Source: Phycisphaerae bacterium (GTDB lineage Bacteria > Planctomycetota > Phycisphaerae > UBA1845 > UTPLA1). Taken from it: DNA of 64,000 bases. The notes under the pieces are model-generated. The model had not been told where the DNA came from. It worked only from the letters and a program-made list of their open reading frames with translations, and ran no database searches. The stretch lies in assembly GCA_023150615.1 (NCBI GenBank), contig JAKLKO010000001.1, positions 439,892 to 503,891 on the forward strand, written 5' to 3'. The position numbers and the translations under genes are program-made. Below are positions 6,924-15,993 of this stretch, piece by piece. Numbering within the stretch: position 1 is the first letter of the stretch; each line of letters begins with the position of its first letter.

Positions 6924-8546
6924 ATGGAGCCCCAACGCCCTGGCGACCCATCGGAACCCCTTGTCCCCGAGGCCCTTCGGAGGGAATTGGCACGCCTCTT
7001 CGACGAGCCTGCCCCGATTCCGCCGGATCGCCAAGAAACGATCGTCGAAGCAGCCATCGAGCGCTTCCGCGCGCAGAAGCGCACAGGGCGGCTCGCTCGA
7101 CGGCCGATTCTCGCCCTTTCAGACAGGGGCGTTGCCTTGTTTCGATCAGCGGTGATGCCCCTAGCCCGGCATTGGCGAGTTGGCGTCGGCGGGTTGGCGG
7201 TCGCGGCAGCCCTTCTGCTCGCGATCGGGTCGTTCTGGCGAACTCCGTCCGCGCTCGCAGACATGTACGTCGATGCGGCCAACGCCGGCGCGGCGTGGTT
7301 CCGGCTGGTGGGGTCCGTCGCCTTCGTGCTCGATCTGGATTCTCCGGAGGGCAGGGCCCGATTTGCCGACCTGGAACGCCGACGGCTCGAGAGGGACCGA
7401 CTGCGAGAATTCGTCGCCGACAAGAGCAAGGACAACCTAACTCCGTTTTGCCTGGCCTGGCAGGCGTACTACTGCGATCTCCGCGACCTCGGCGTGCGCG
7501 ACGCGGCGATTCGCGAGGTCGAGGCCGCGGTGGAATTCGCACGGTCTCAAGAGCGCCCGAAATGGCTGAGCATCTTCCTCGACGGGAAAGCGAACGTCTA
7601 TCTGGCATTCGGCGAGTATGCGACCGCACGCGAGGCCTACGAGGAGTCGATCCGTCTCCGCCGCGCGGACGACAATACGTCATGGCCAGAGGATCCGCAT
7701 TACGGCGAGCCGGGCTACGAAGGCCACATGGCGTGGGGCATCGCGCCGATGTACCTGCGGCTGATGCGCCTTGAGATGGCGGAGGGCAACCTGATCGGGG
7801 CCCGCGAGCAATTCGCCGCCGCCGAGCGGGCCATGGCGCAGCGCATCAGGACGACGTGCGAATTGAACGGTGTGCAACTCCCTCTTCCCCCGGGAGCGGG
7901 CAGGGGTGAGGGCCGAGCCGGCCAGTCAATGTGGGAACTCTGGCAGGCCCTGCCGCACGAGTTCCGCGAGCCGAAGCACCATTACACGGCCGACGAACTC
8001 AAGGCGTGGTCCGCGCTCTACGCGCCCGACGTTTCGCTACCCGCCTGGGTGCGGACCGTTCTCTATCATGAGGCCTTGCTTCTCCGTGCCGAGGAAGATT
8101 ATGCCGGAGCGCAGCTCGCCCTCGATCGGGCCGGCCAGGTGCCTGACTACCCCGATTCCGGCGAGTTCCCCCTGCCATTCCTCGAAGGACTCGAAGCGGC
8201 CCGGCTGGCGATCGCACGCAAGGAATATGCCGCGGCGCTGCGGTCGGTCAAGGCGGCCCGCGCCTTCATCCTCCGCGGCCCCGGCCAAGCGACTGCCGTC
8301 CGCCCGCCTGTCAACGAGCTTCCACTCAAGCCCCTCCAGTCCGCAGAACTGGACGCCCTCGAAGCGACCGCCCTTCTGGCCACCAACCCCAACGATCCCC
8401 GCGGCCGCGAGCTGATCCACCGCGCAGTCCGCGTCGTCAAGAAGCTCGCTTCCGGCATGCCGGAGGCCCGCCGCGAGGCGTTCATGAAACAATTCGAACC
8501 TTGGCAAAAGCTGGCGGATGAAGTAGTACGGAGGAGCAACCGATGA
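6924..8546 (+). CDS. Membrane-anchored TPR-like protein, possible anti-sigma factor
   Basis: 540 residues; the ATG follows GAAGGCAACGA. Residues 1-80 are hydrophilic and cytoplasmic, one membrane segment covers about 86-104 (GVGGLAVAAALLLAIGS), and the rest is helical and presumably periplasmic. Residues 190-300 and 370-440 show TPR-like helix pairs (AFGEYATAREAYEESIRLRR, ARKEYAAALRSVKAARAF). Position after an ECF sigma gene and this topology suggest an anti-sigma or sensor role, which is inference because no standard anti-sigma motif is seen. Residues about 319-331 are encoded by an inserted REP-like repeat. The gene overlaps the next one by ATGA. Confidence 0.7.
   Translation: MEPQRPGDPSEPLVPEALRRELARLFDEPAPIPPDRQETIVEAAIERFRAQKRTGRLARRPILALSDRGVALFRSAVMPLARHWRVGVGGLAVAAALLLAIGSFWRTPSALADMYVDAANAGAAWFRLVGSVAFVLDLDSPEGRARFADLERRRLERDRLREFVADKSKDNLTPFCLAWQAYYCDLRDLGVRDAAIREVEAAVEFARSQERPKWLSIFLDGKANVYLAFGEYATAREAYEESIRLRRADDNTSWPEDPHYGEPGYEGHMAWGIAPMYLRLMRLEMAEGNLIGAREQFAAAERAMAQRIRTTCELNGVQLPLPPGAGRGEGRAGQSMWELWQALPHEFREPKHHYTADELKAWSALYAPDVSLPAWVRTVLYHEALLLRAEEDYAGAQLALDRAGQVPDYPDSGEFPLPFLEGLEAARLAIARKEYAAALRSVKAARAFILRGPGQATAVRPPVNELPLKPLQSAELDALEATALLATNPNDPRGRELIHRAVRVVKKLASGMPEARREAFMKQFEPWQKLADEVVRRSNR
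7878..7913 (+). repeat. REP-like GC-rich repeat inside a coding region
   Basis: CTCCCTCTTCCCCCGGGAGC followed by GGGCAGGGGTGAGGG is of the CCTCTCCC...GGGTGAGGG type that is dispersed in many GC-rich genomes, usually between genes. Here it is in frame and is translated as LPLPPGAGRGEGRAG. Confidence 0.55.
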
Positions 8547-11500
8547 ATAGGGTGCATGTTGCTGTCGTTGCCGCGCTGTTTCTTCCCAATCAAGCGATTG
8601 GACAGCAGCCCGATCTGATTCCTCAATCCATCACCTGCACGGACTGTGGTGCGAACAACACCGTTCAGCCTGGGCATTACTATAGCGTAACCTACCAAGT
8701 CCGGAACGGCGGCACTGGTACGGCCTCGGTGTCGGGAGGGTGGAACGATTGTATTCATCTTTCGCGCAATACGACCTACAACGATGGGGACGATATCGGC
8801 GGCCCGTGCAGAAACAAGAACAACGTAGCGGCGGGTGCCACGTACAGCCAATCAGTGGCCGCAGGCGAGTCGGACGCGGTGTTCATTCCGAACGGCTGGC
8901 CTGCGGGAACTTCGTATCTGCTGCTGAAGGCGGATGCGCCGAATTTCTTGTCGGAGTCAAACGAGTCAAACAACCTCTACTCGTTGCAAATAACGGTGCA
9001 GGCTCCGATTCAGTATGGGTCCGTGGCTGGAACCGTGAAGGACGCGAACTCCCATCTGGGCATTCCGAACGCCGCCGTGGCGCTGACCGGCAACAACAAT
9101 TACAACACGACGACGGACGGCAACGGCAACTTCTCCTTTGGCAGCAACAACATCGTGACGGGGTCGTACACGATCACTGCATCGGCCACGAATTACAATT
9201 CCGTCAATCAAACGGGCTTTCCCGTCAACGCGAACCAGACGAGTTACTGGTATCCGGAACTCCTTTCGACTCAGCAGATCGTTGCCACTCCCGTTGTCGC
9301 CCCGGCCTCCGGCAATTACACCGGCTCCGTTTCCGTCACCATTACCTGTGCCACGTCCGGCGCGACGATCCGCTACACCACCGACGGCTCGGACCCGACC
9401 GGCAGCTCGCCGGTTTATCCGTCTGGTGGGTTCTCGATCCCCGGTCCGACAACGGTCACAGTCAAGGCGCGCGGGTACAAAGCTGGCTACGTCGATAGCG
9501 CCGTCGGCTCGGCAACGTATGTGATCGCGGCAACTCCCGATTCAACTCCACCGTCTATTACAATCACATCCCCAACGGCCAGTTCCACGTACACGACGAA
9601 CACTGCGGCCCTGGACATCGCGGGCACGGCCTCGGACAACGTTGGAGTCACCCAAGTCGTTTGGTCGAACGACCGCGGCGGTAGTGGGATTTGCGCAGGC
9701 ACTACATCGTGGTCAAAGACTGGCATCCAGCTCCAGCCGGGCCAAAACGTTATCACAGTAACGGCGCGAGATGTGGCTAACAATACAGGAACCGACGTAC
9801 TGACCATTACCCGCAACACTACTGAGTCGTTGGATTCCGTAATCAGTCGGTATCGTCAGTCCGGCGAGAGCTGGTTACTGTCGTCAACTTATTTCCTGGA
9901 GCAACGGTACTACCGGTGGATTCTATTCTACGTGCCCCGCGGTACTGATCCGCCTGCCACAGGCGCATCGATCCTTCATTTATTCGCCGATCTTACACCT
10001 CACGGCGCAGCGGAAGGGCAGGGAGTCGTTCTGCGTACCTACGCGGGGACCCCTTACCTCCGCAAGGCAGTCTTGGTTCGTGGCTCGACCTCCGATGCGG
10101 TCGTCGAATCCGATCCGGTGTGGCATCACAGAGCAGTGCGCGCCCTCTGCGCCGAAATTATCTGTCGCGACATTGAAAGAGATCAGACCCCCTTCGATGA
10201 TACAATTTTCGTCCACCTTGTAGGTGACGACACTCTTGCCTCCTACAGTGCAGCCGCAAACTCGCTTTTGTGGCCGCCGATCCTTCTGCCCAGTCTGCCT
10301 GATATTGGACCGGCAAAAGAGTATGAGCGGCGCATAGCTCTCCTCGTCCCAAGTAGTGATCGGTATTTATCCAGTCTGCTTCCGATTCCTCTGAGTTCAG
10401 CAGATAATGAGCTTCGATGGATCGACTCGATCATTGCTGACTCCAAAGTCCTGCCCCTATCGGTATCGCGATTCTTCTCGCAAATCGACGACCTCTATCC
10501 GGGCTGGCGAAGTGCCGGTCGTCGTGCCTACCGAGTTGCCACCTTGAATAGCATCTCGGAAAGTTCCCGGAATATGCTGCAAACACTGGCCTTGTCGGCG
10601 TCCGACGATCTTCTACTGGCCGAGAGTTTGCGAGGAACGGCGGAGTTTCACGCTGGCCTTGCCCAAAGCCTATTGTCCCAAACAGTGTTCTTTGCCAATG
10701 ATTTTGCCTTTGACGCTCTTTGGCAGATCGCGCTCCAGCAAGGCCGGCGATTCACAGTACACCTTGCGACCGCCATTGTTACAGGAGGACGCTGGTCGGG
10801 ACAGCTAACACTAAGCCAAGGCGTCGCGTTGCACGCGCTGCTAGGGACCGTCAACAAAGTGGTTCTTGCAGTAGCCTTAGGACAGTTGATTGCCGACTTT
10901 CTCTGGGACCCCTCGGGTAGCTATGATCACGTGCGCAATCTGAATTTTTCTGCCGACCTGCTGAAGCGATTGGGGCTGCTCGAAATCCGAGAGAGTCAGG
11001 GGCTGATAGGAGAGGCCGCAGCCGGCGCTTTATCCGAGGATAGAGTTGATCGTATCTGGTTCTTGCGCGCCCTTCAGCTCCAACTCGCGGCGTCAACACG
11101 ACAAGAGTACTACGGCGCATTTCATACGGGGTTGCTGTTGGGACCAATCGTGGAAGTTCTTGATCCGTCGAGAGTAGTCGATCTTGACCGTGCCAGCTTT
11201 GAACAATTTGCGATAAAGGCCTTGGCGGACAGCTATGGTCGTGATCTTGAAGCGGAAATGGGCAACCTCACGCGCGCTGCATTGGTGCAGGACGGACCGC
11301 GCATTGCTGTGACGTCGCTATGCGTGCCTCCAGGAGCTGGAGTAGTGTCAATTTCGCCACAAAAAGACTACTATTCTGCTGGGGAATCAATTACCGTGAG
11401 CGCAGTGGCGTCCCCTGGTTTCTTCGTCGCCTATCGTTCTGGGCAACCGTGGTCAGGCGACGCTGTAGCAATCGTGCTATCGGGTAACCTGGAAATCCCC

Positions 11501-11935
11501 GTTAAGTTTGCGCCCGTGACGGAGACGACATTCACATTGGCGACCAGCGTGGTCGGCGGGCACGGGGTTGTCTATCCGGCAACGGCCAACTTTAAGGGCG
11601 GCATTCGCGTTCAGGTTAATGCGTATCCTGAAATCGGGTTTAAGGTTGGCCGGTGGATGGGTTTGCATGAGGGCGACGGTGACACCGCCGCCGGTGGTGT
11701 TGCAACCGTTAACATAACCAGAAACAAGTCGATTTCGGTCGAGTTCGCACCGCTCGTCAACCTAGCACAGGAGACGGAGCCACCCGCGGACGATTCGGTT
11801 CCACCGGACAATAGATGTACGGTTAGTCTATGCGGCGTCTGCGTCGTGCCGGGAGCGATGTTAGGCGTTGTGGGCATCATCGGCATAAAGCACAAGTATC
11901 GGCGACGCCGAGTCGGACGAGTTCACAATCACTGA
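8543..11935 (+). CDS. Large modular secreted protein with CGxC-type C-terminal anchor
   Basis: 1130 residues; the start overlaps the preceding stop (ATGA), so translation is probably coupled. A signal peptide covers residues 1-21. Residues 22-152 look like a CARDB domain (YSVTYQVRNGGTGTASVS, ESNESNN). Residues 155-240 resemble a carboxypeptidase-regulatory beta-sandwich. Residues 240-330 match the chitobiase C-terminal-like repeat (ATIRYTTDGSDPTGSSPVYP). Residues 335-425 form a bacterial Ig-like domain. About 500 largely helical residues (430-930) belong to no family I know. Beta repeats with GFKVGRWMG follow. The end is LCGVCVVPG, a hydrophobic stretch and KYRRRR, a tripartite anchor also seen at 48.0 and 18.1 kb. 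It is presumably a surface protein under control of the local ECF sigma. Confidence 0.75.
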   Translation: MNRVHVAVVAALFLPNQAIGQQPDLIPQSITCTDCGANNTVQPGHYYSVTYQVRNGGTGTASVSGGWNDCIHLSRNTTYNDGDDIGGPCRNKNNVAAGATYSQSVAAGESDAVFIPNGWPAGTSYLLLKADAPNFLSESNESNNLYSLQITVQAPIQYGSVAGTVKDANSHLGIPNAAVALTGNNNYNTTTDGNGNFSFGSNNIVTGSYTITASATNYNSVNQTGFPVNANQTSYWYPELLSTQQIVATPVVAPASGNYTGSVSVTITCATSGATIRYTTDGSDPTGSSPVYPSGGFSIPGPTTVTVKARGYKAGYVDSAVGSATYVIAATPDSTPPSITITSPTASSTYTTNTAALDIAGTASDNVGVTQVVWSNDRGGSGICAGTTSWSKTGIQLQPGQNVITVTARDVANNTGTDVLTITRNTTESLDSVISRYRQSGESWLLSSTYFLEQRYYRWILFYVPRGTDPPATGASILHLFADLTPHGAAEGQGVVLRTYAGTPYLRKAVLVRGSTSDAVVESDPVWHHRAVRALCAEIICRDIERDQTPFDDTIFVHLVGDDTLASYSAAANSLLWPPILLPSLPDIGPAKEYERRIALLVPSSDRYLSSLLPIPLSSADNELRWIDSIIADSKVLPLSVSRFFSQIDDLYPGWRSAGRRAYRVATLNSISESSRNMLQTLALSASDDLLLAESLRGTAEFHAGLAQSLLSQTVFFANDFAFDALWQIALQQGRRFTVHLATAIVTGGRWSGQLTLSQGVALHALLGTVNKVVLAVALGQLIADFLWDPSGSYDHVRNLNFSADLLKRLGLLEIRESQGLIGEAAAGALSEDRVDRIWFLRALQLQLAASTRQEYYGAFHTGLLLGPIVEVLDPSRVVDLDRASFEQFAIKALADSYGRDLEAEMGNLTRAALVQDGPRIAVTSLCVPPGAGVVSISPQKDYYSAGESITVSAVASPGFFVAYRSGQPWSGDAVAIVLSGNLEIPVKFAPVTETTFTLATSVVGGHGVVYPATANFKGGIRVQVNAYPEIGFKVGRWMGLHEGDGDTAAGGVATVNITRNKSISVEFAPLVNLAQETEPPADDSVPPDNRCTVSLCGVCVVPGAMLGVVGIIGIKHKYRRRRVGRVHNH

Positions 11936-11952
11936 GTTTGGGCAACGGAGAG

Positions 11953-12222
11953 TCAGTGGCGTTTTCTTGCGGGCTCGATTAGCTTAATTGCCGCTTGTCG
12001 TTGCTCGGGGCGGATGGCGAGGCCGAGGAAGACGATGATACGGTCGGCGTGGGAGGTGGGGTCGGCGAGGAGGTCTTGGTAGCGAATCGTCAGGAGCGCG
12101 GCGCCCGGCGCGCCTGACGAATGCACCGCGGCGGTGAGGGCGTCGATCTTGGTCAAGCCGCCGCGTTTGGCGGCGTCAAGGGCGCGTTGAAGTTTCTCAC
12201 ACTGCTCAGGCGTGGCGCGGAG
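11953..12222 (-). pseudogene. C-terminal sulfotransferase-like remnant
   Basis: A frame opened only by an in-frame TAG at 12223-12225 reads LRATPEQCEKLQRAL, then GAALLTIRYQDLLADPTSH, FLGLAIRPEQRQAA and a stop. The RYQDLLADP...FLGL pattern is typical of the C-terminal part of sulfotransferases, near the PAPS-binding end. The N-terminal P-loop-like motif is missing. Confidence 0.5.
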
Positions 12223-12358
12223 CTAGCCGCAGGCGTTGGCTGTGGGCATGCACACGGGATTCCGACGCCGGCGAGGCCCGATGCCGCGGATTCGCCACGA
12301 TAGACTCGTCGGCGTCGGGTTCAAGCCTCTTGAATCGAACCCGGCCGCGCCCTGATTG

Positions 12359-12601
12359 CTACGGCTTCGTCATCCGGCTCGAAGATCGCCGCCTCTTCGC
12401 GCTCCAGTTTGGCAATCTCCTTCTCCACGCCCGGAAGGGCAGCCTTCGCGTGTTCGGCGGCCCGCCGGTCAAGTCGGCGTCAAGGATGTGGGCCAGTTCG
12501 TGCAGGACGACGCCGAAGATCGCCGGCCCGAAGGCCCGCCGGCGTGAGGACCAATCGCGATGCGCCAATGCCTCCGAAATCGCCGTGGGATCGACAATCA
12601 T
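12359..12601 (-). pseudogene. Remnant of a zincin-like metallopeptidase domain
   Basis: A short frame carries FGVVLHELAHILDADL, an HExxH zinc site in a typical helix. The sequence around it (RDWSSRRRAFGP upstream, Arg/Pro-rich downstream) degenerates, and no second zinc-ligand region is visible. It is probably a fragment of a larger peptidase. Confidence 0.35.
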
Positions 12602-12856
12602 TGCCGGGCCGCGGCCGTGCCTACCGGCCGAGCCGCTCCAGCGTCGGCCGCAGAATCAGGTCCAAATGCTGTGTCGTTAGTCCAGCCTGCCCGTCGGCGA
12701 CTCGCGGTTCGAGCCCGAGCGGCACCATGACCACATCGGATTCCGCGTCGTCGCCATCCGCCGCTGACCGGCGGCGCCGCGTTTCCATCGCGAACCCCGG
12801 CTGAGACGCCTGCCATGGCCGCCGGGGGCTCGGTCGATGGACTGATGCGCGGGGGC

Positions 12857-12885
12857 TTGACACCGCGGCCGCGAGATATTCTACT
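12857..12885 (+). promoter_or_regulatory. Putative promoter of the PadR-GyrI pair
   Basis: A perfect -35 TTGACA (12857-12862) is followed after 17 bp by TCTACT (12880-12885). The expected start point is close to the ATG at 12894, so the message would be leaderless or nearly so. Confidence 0.45.
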
Positions 12886-12893
12886 ACTGGAAT

Positions 12894-13445
12894 ATGAAGG
12901 CGCTGACGGACGCGGAACTCCTGCTGCTGGGGCTCGTCGCCGAGATGCCGCGCCACGGCTACGAACTCGAGCAGGTCATCCGGCAGCGCGGCATGCGCGA
13001 ATGGACGCAGATCGGCTTTTCCTCGATCTACTTTGTGCTCGGCAAGCTGCAGTCGCTCAAGCTCGTCGCGGCAAGGAAGCCGGCGCGGACGCGCGCCGGC
13101 ACGAAGGCCCGGAAGGTCTACGCCGTTACGCCGGCCGGCCGCCGCGAGTTGGCGACGCAGACGATCGCCGCGCTGCGCGATGTTCGACCCGCCTTCTCGT
13201 CGGTCTTGCTGGGGATGATCAACTGGCCGGTGCTCAAACGCGGGCAGGCGCTGCGGGCCTTGCAGGCGCGACGCGGCGCGCTCGATGCCGAGCTGGCGCG
13301 GCTCGGCGCCATTCAGGTCGAACAGCAGCCGCTGCCGGACCATGTGGAGGCGTTGTTCGAGTACTCGCTCGGCCAGTTGCGCGCGGAGGCGGAGTGGGTC
13401 TCGCGGACGCTGGCCTACATGACCAGCAAACCATGGCTTGATTGA
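12894..13445 (+). CDS. PadR-family transcriptional regulator
   Basis: 183 residues. The N-terminal winged helix is clear: MKALTDAELLLLGLVAE, PRHGYELEQVI, SSIYFVLGKLQSLKLV and the wing KVYAVTPAGRREL. The C-terminal dimerisation helices cover residues 100-180. Its 3' end lies close to or overlaps the following GyrI-like gene, a common PadR arrangement in which the GyrI-like protein binds a small hydrophobic ligand. It probably represses its own promoter. Confidence 0.85.
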   Translation: MKALTDAELLLLGLVAEMPRHGYELEQVIRQRGMREWTQIGFSSIYFVLGKLQSLKLVAARKPARTRAGTKARKVYAVTPAGRRELATQTIAALRDVRPAFSSVLLGMINWPVLKRGQALRALQARRGALDAELARLGAIQVEQQPLPDHVEALFEYSLGQLRAEAEWVSRTLAYMTSKPWLD

Positions 13446-13455
13446 GGGAACGAAG

Positions 13456-14073
13456 ATGAACGATGCGGAAATGAAAGCCCGGCTGAAGGAGCTGTACCTG
13501 CCGCCGAAGGACGACTTCGTCCTCGTCGACGTGCCGGAGATGCGCTACGTCATGATCGATGGGCACGGCGCCGCGGATCGCGCGGCACTCGACCACGCCG
13601 TCAAGTGGCTGTTCGCCGCGATCTACCCGATCAAGCGCATGGCGCGCGAACGCATGGGGAAGGACTTCGTCGAGCCGCCGCTCGAGGGCCTGTGGTGGGC
13701 GGACAACATGCAGGACTTCGTCTGCGGAAACCGCGAACGGTTGAACTGGCGAATGATGATCGTCTACGAGCCGGACTGGCTCACGGCGGAGATGCTCCGG
13801 GACGGCGTCGCCGCGGCGACGGCGCGCCTCGGCGAGCCGCCCGCGAGCCTGCGGATCGAGCGCCTTCACGAAGGCCTCAGCGCGCAGATCATGCACGTCG
13901 GTCCGCCCGCGGAGGAAGCCGCGACCATCGCCCGGCTGCATCGCGAGTTCCTGCCGGCGCACCAACTGATCCCGAACGGGCGCCACCACGAGATCTACCT
14001 GACCGATCCGAACCGCACGGCGCCGGAAAAGATGAAGACGGTGCTGCGCCAGCCGGTGCGGTCGGCGAAGTAA
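13456..14073 (+). CDS. GyrI-like small-molecule-binding protein
   Basis: 205 residues, starting at the ATG at 13456 after GAGGGAACGAAG. The GyrI/SHS2-type fold shows as VLVDVPEMRYVMIDGHG, WWADN, WRMMIVYEPDWLTAEML and the C-terminal HEIYLTDPNRTAPEKMKT. Such proteins bind drugs or hydrophobic ligands, or hydrolyse cyclopropanoids. It is translationally close to the PadR gene. Its last 42 codons are repeated almost exactly at 15573-15698, beyond the next gene. Confidence 0.8.
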   Translation: MNDAEMKARLKELYLPPKDDFVLVDVPEMRYVMIDGHGAADRAALDHAVKWLFAAIYPIKRMARERMGKDFVEPPLEGLWWADNMQDFVCGNRERLNWRMMIVYEPDWLTAEMLRDGVAAATARLGEPPASLRIERLHEGLSAQIMHVGPPAEEAATIARLHREFLPAHQLIPNGRHHEIYLTDPNRTAPEKMKTVLRQPVRSAK

Positions 14074-14085
14074 GCGCAGCGAGGC

Positions 14086-15183
14086 TCAACGTGACGTGCG
14101 GCGGCGCATCACGGCCAGCGCACCGAGGCCGAGCATCGCCAGCGCGCCCGGCTCGGGAACCGGCTGCGTCCAGAGCAACGCCTCGTTCCGTCCCAACGAG
14201 CTGTTGTAGCCCGCGCCCGCGACGTACGTGAAAGACCCATCGTCCCAGATGCCCCAAGCCCTGGAATTGAAAAACCCCGCCGGCAACACCGCGTGCAGGT
14301 TCACCCACGAACCGGCCGTGCCGCTCCAATAGCTGGCCTGGTCGACGCCGGCGACCTTGGCATAGCCCACCTGCTGGTCCGAATGCACGCCGAAGGCGAT
14401 GGACTCCGTCGCTCCTGCGGGGTGCAGGTCCGCCCATGACGCGGCCGTACCGATCCAGAGGCTGGCATGATCGCTGCCGCCGATGGTCGCATAGCCTGCC
14501 TGCTGGCCGGCGTGCACGGCATACGCGTGCGACTGCGTTGCTCCGACCGGGTTCAGGTCAACCCAGGATGCGCTCGTACCCGTCCACAGGCTGGCGCGCA
14601 AGACGCCTGCCACGTCGGCCATGCCGACCTGCTGTCCAGCGTGCACGCCGAACGCCTCCGACCCGACCGCTCCGACCGGGCTGAGATCGACCCACGAGGC
14701 GGCCGAGCCGCTCCACAGGCTCGCGCGCCACAGGCTGCTGATGCTCGTCATGCCGACCTGTTGGATACCGTCCACGCCGCGGGCCTCCGACGCGTCCGCC
14801 CCGAGAGGATGCAGATCGACCCACGAGGCCGCGTTCCCGCTCCACAAGCTTGCGTGTGAGACGCCGCCCAGGGACGCCGTGCCAACCTGCTGACCCGCGT
14901 TTGCCCCCCAAGCGACGGAGGAATCCGCGCCGGCCGGGTTCAGGTCAATCCACGACGCGGGCGTTCCGCTCCAAAGACTGGCATTCCAGTTGCTCCCGTT
15001 GAACGACCAGCCGACCTGCTGGCCGCCGCCGATGCCGAAGGCCTGCGAGTGGCCGAGCCCGGCCGGGTGAAGGCTCGTTACGGTCCAGGCCGCGCTGACG
15101 GCGGAGGCACCGACGTGAAGGGAACACATTGCCGCGAGGGCTTGAACCAGAAACGAAGCGCGCAAGGACTTGACAGGTGACAT
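14086..15183 (-). CDS. PEP-CTERM protein with tandem ~48-residue repeats
   Basis: 365 residues starting MSPVKSLRASFLVQAL, after GGAGAGAAGCACG. A signal peptide ends near residue 32. About seven copies of a 46-48 residue repeat follow, of the form GVHAGQQVGxA...ASLWSGTAASWVDLxPxGA, similar in design to HAF-type extracellular repeats. The ending VPEPGALAMLGLGALAV plus RRRTSR is a standard PEP-CTERM signal for exosortase-dependent sorting. No exosortase gene is in the window. The function is unknown; an exopolysaccharide-associated surface protein is the usual expectation. Confidence 0.85.
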   Translation of the reverse strand: MSPVKSLRASFLVQALAAMCSLHVGASAVSAAWTVTSLHPAGLGHSQAFGIGGGQQVGWSFNGSNWNASLWSGTPASWIDLNPAGADSSVAWGANAGQQVGTASLGGVSHASLWSGNAASWVDLHPLGADASEARGVDGIQQVGMTSISSLWRASLWSGSAASWVDLSPVGAVGSEAFGVHAGQQVGMADVAGVLRASLWTGTSASWVDLNPVGATQSHAYAVHAGQQAGYATIGGSDHASLWIGTAASWADLHPAGATESIAFGVHSDQQVGYAKVAGVDQASYWSGTAGSWVNLHAVLPAGFFNSRAWGIWDDGSFTYVAGAGYNSSLGRNEALLWTQPVPEPGALAMLGLGALAVMRRRTSR

Positions 15184-15572
15184 CGTGCTTCTCTCCACTG
15201 TCGTCGGGCCGCGGGTCGCGGTGGCCAGCACGCCGCGTCTTCGGTCCACCGAATCCCTGATCTAAGCGCATCATGCCTAAATTCGGGCAGCAATGTCAAG
15301 TTTTTCCCACTAGAGTCGCCTGGACGGCGCTTGATTCTCCCTCGGCCGGAATTCGCGATAGCGGTTCCGGCAAGATGGTTTCTGCCCTGTGAAGCAGCTT
15401 CCGCGCGATAGACCATTTCCTGGATCGGCTTTGCACCTTGCCCGGTCAATCGATGATTGTGGAACATCGGAACTCGGACCTCCGAGCGTTTAACGGATTA
15501 CTCGCACGGATTCTCGCACTCCACATTCGCACGGATGACGCCGTCGCAATGGCGAAGGCACAACCGCATCTG
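15184..15572. other. Intergenic stretch upstream of the PEP-CTERM gene
   Basis: It holds the leader of the leftward gene and, near 15290-15310, an AT-richer stretch that may carry its promoter. No gene is supported. The right part leads into the duplicated GyrI-like fragment. Confidence 0.5.
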
Positions 15573-15698
15573 GAGTTCCGGCCGGTGCACCAACTGATCC
15601 CGAACGGGCGCCACCACGAGATCTACCTGACCGATCCGAACCGTACGGCCCCGGAGAAGATGAAGACGGTGCTGCGCCAGCCGGTGCGACAATCCTGA
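15573..15698 (+). pseudogene. Duplicated 3' end of the GyrI-like gene
   Basis: Codons from EFRPVHQLIPNGRHHEIY to PEKMKTVLRQPVRQS repeat the last 42 codons of the gene at 13456. Only a few substitutions are seen and most are silent. The 5' side has no homology to that gene. It is a recent partial duplication spanning the PEP-CTERM gene. Confidence 0.8.
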
Positions 15699-15993
15699 TT
15701 TCGGGACGGTCGTGCGGCGGACTCGACTCGTGGCCGGTGAAGCTGTATGGCGCGAGCGTTGCCCCGTCGGCTTCCCGCGAGGTTGGAGCCCTCCTCGCCC
15801 AAAGGCGACTAGGATGTTCTCGTGCCGCGACACTGCCCGGGTGTCATCCCCGCAAACTTCGTAAACGCCGCCACGATCGTATTCGTGCTCCGTTCACGTT
15901 CCCGATTGCATCCGGTGGCGGTGATCAGAACAGCTCGCCCGAAATGGAGAGAGTGCTCCGCCAGTTCGCGGCGGGGTCGCGGCGCTTCGGGAG

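Noticed and set aside
12598..12816. Minus-strand frame before the PadR gene
   Set aside because: Arg/Ala/Gly-rich with no family features; overlaps the PadR promoter region.
15809..15880. Minus-strand FTKFAGMTPGQCRG, like the end of an AraC-type regulator
   Set aside because: Only about 15 residues resemble AraC and the upstream HTH is absent; too short to support.
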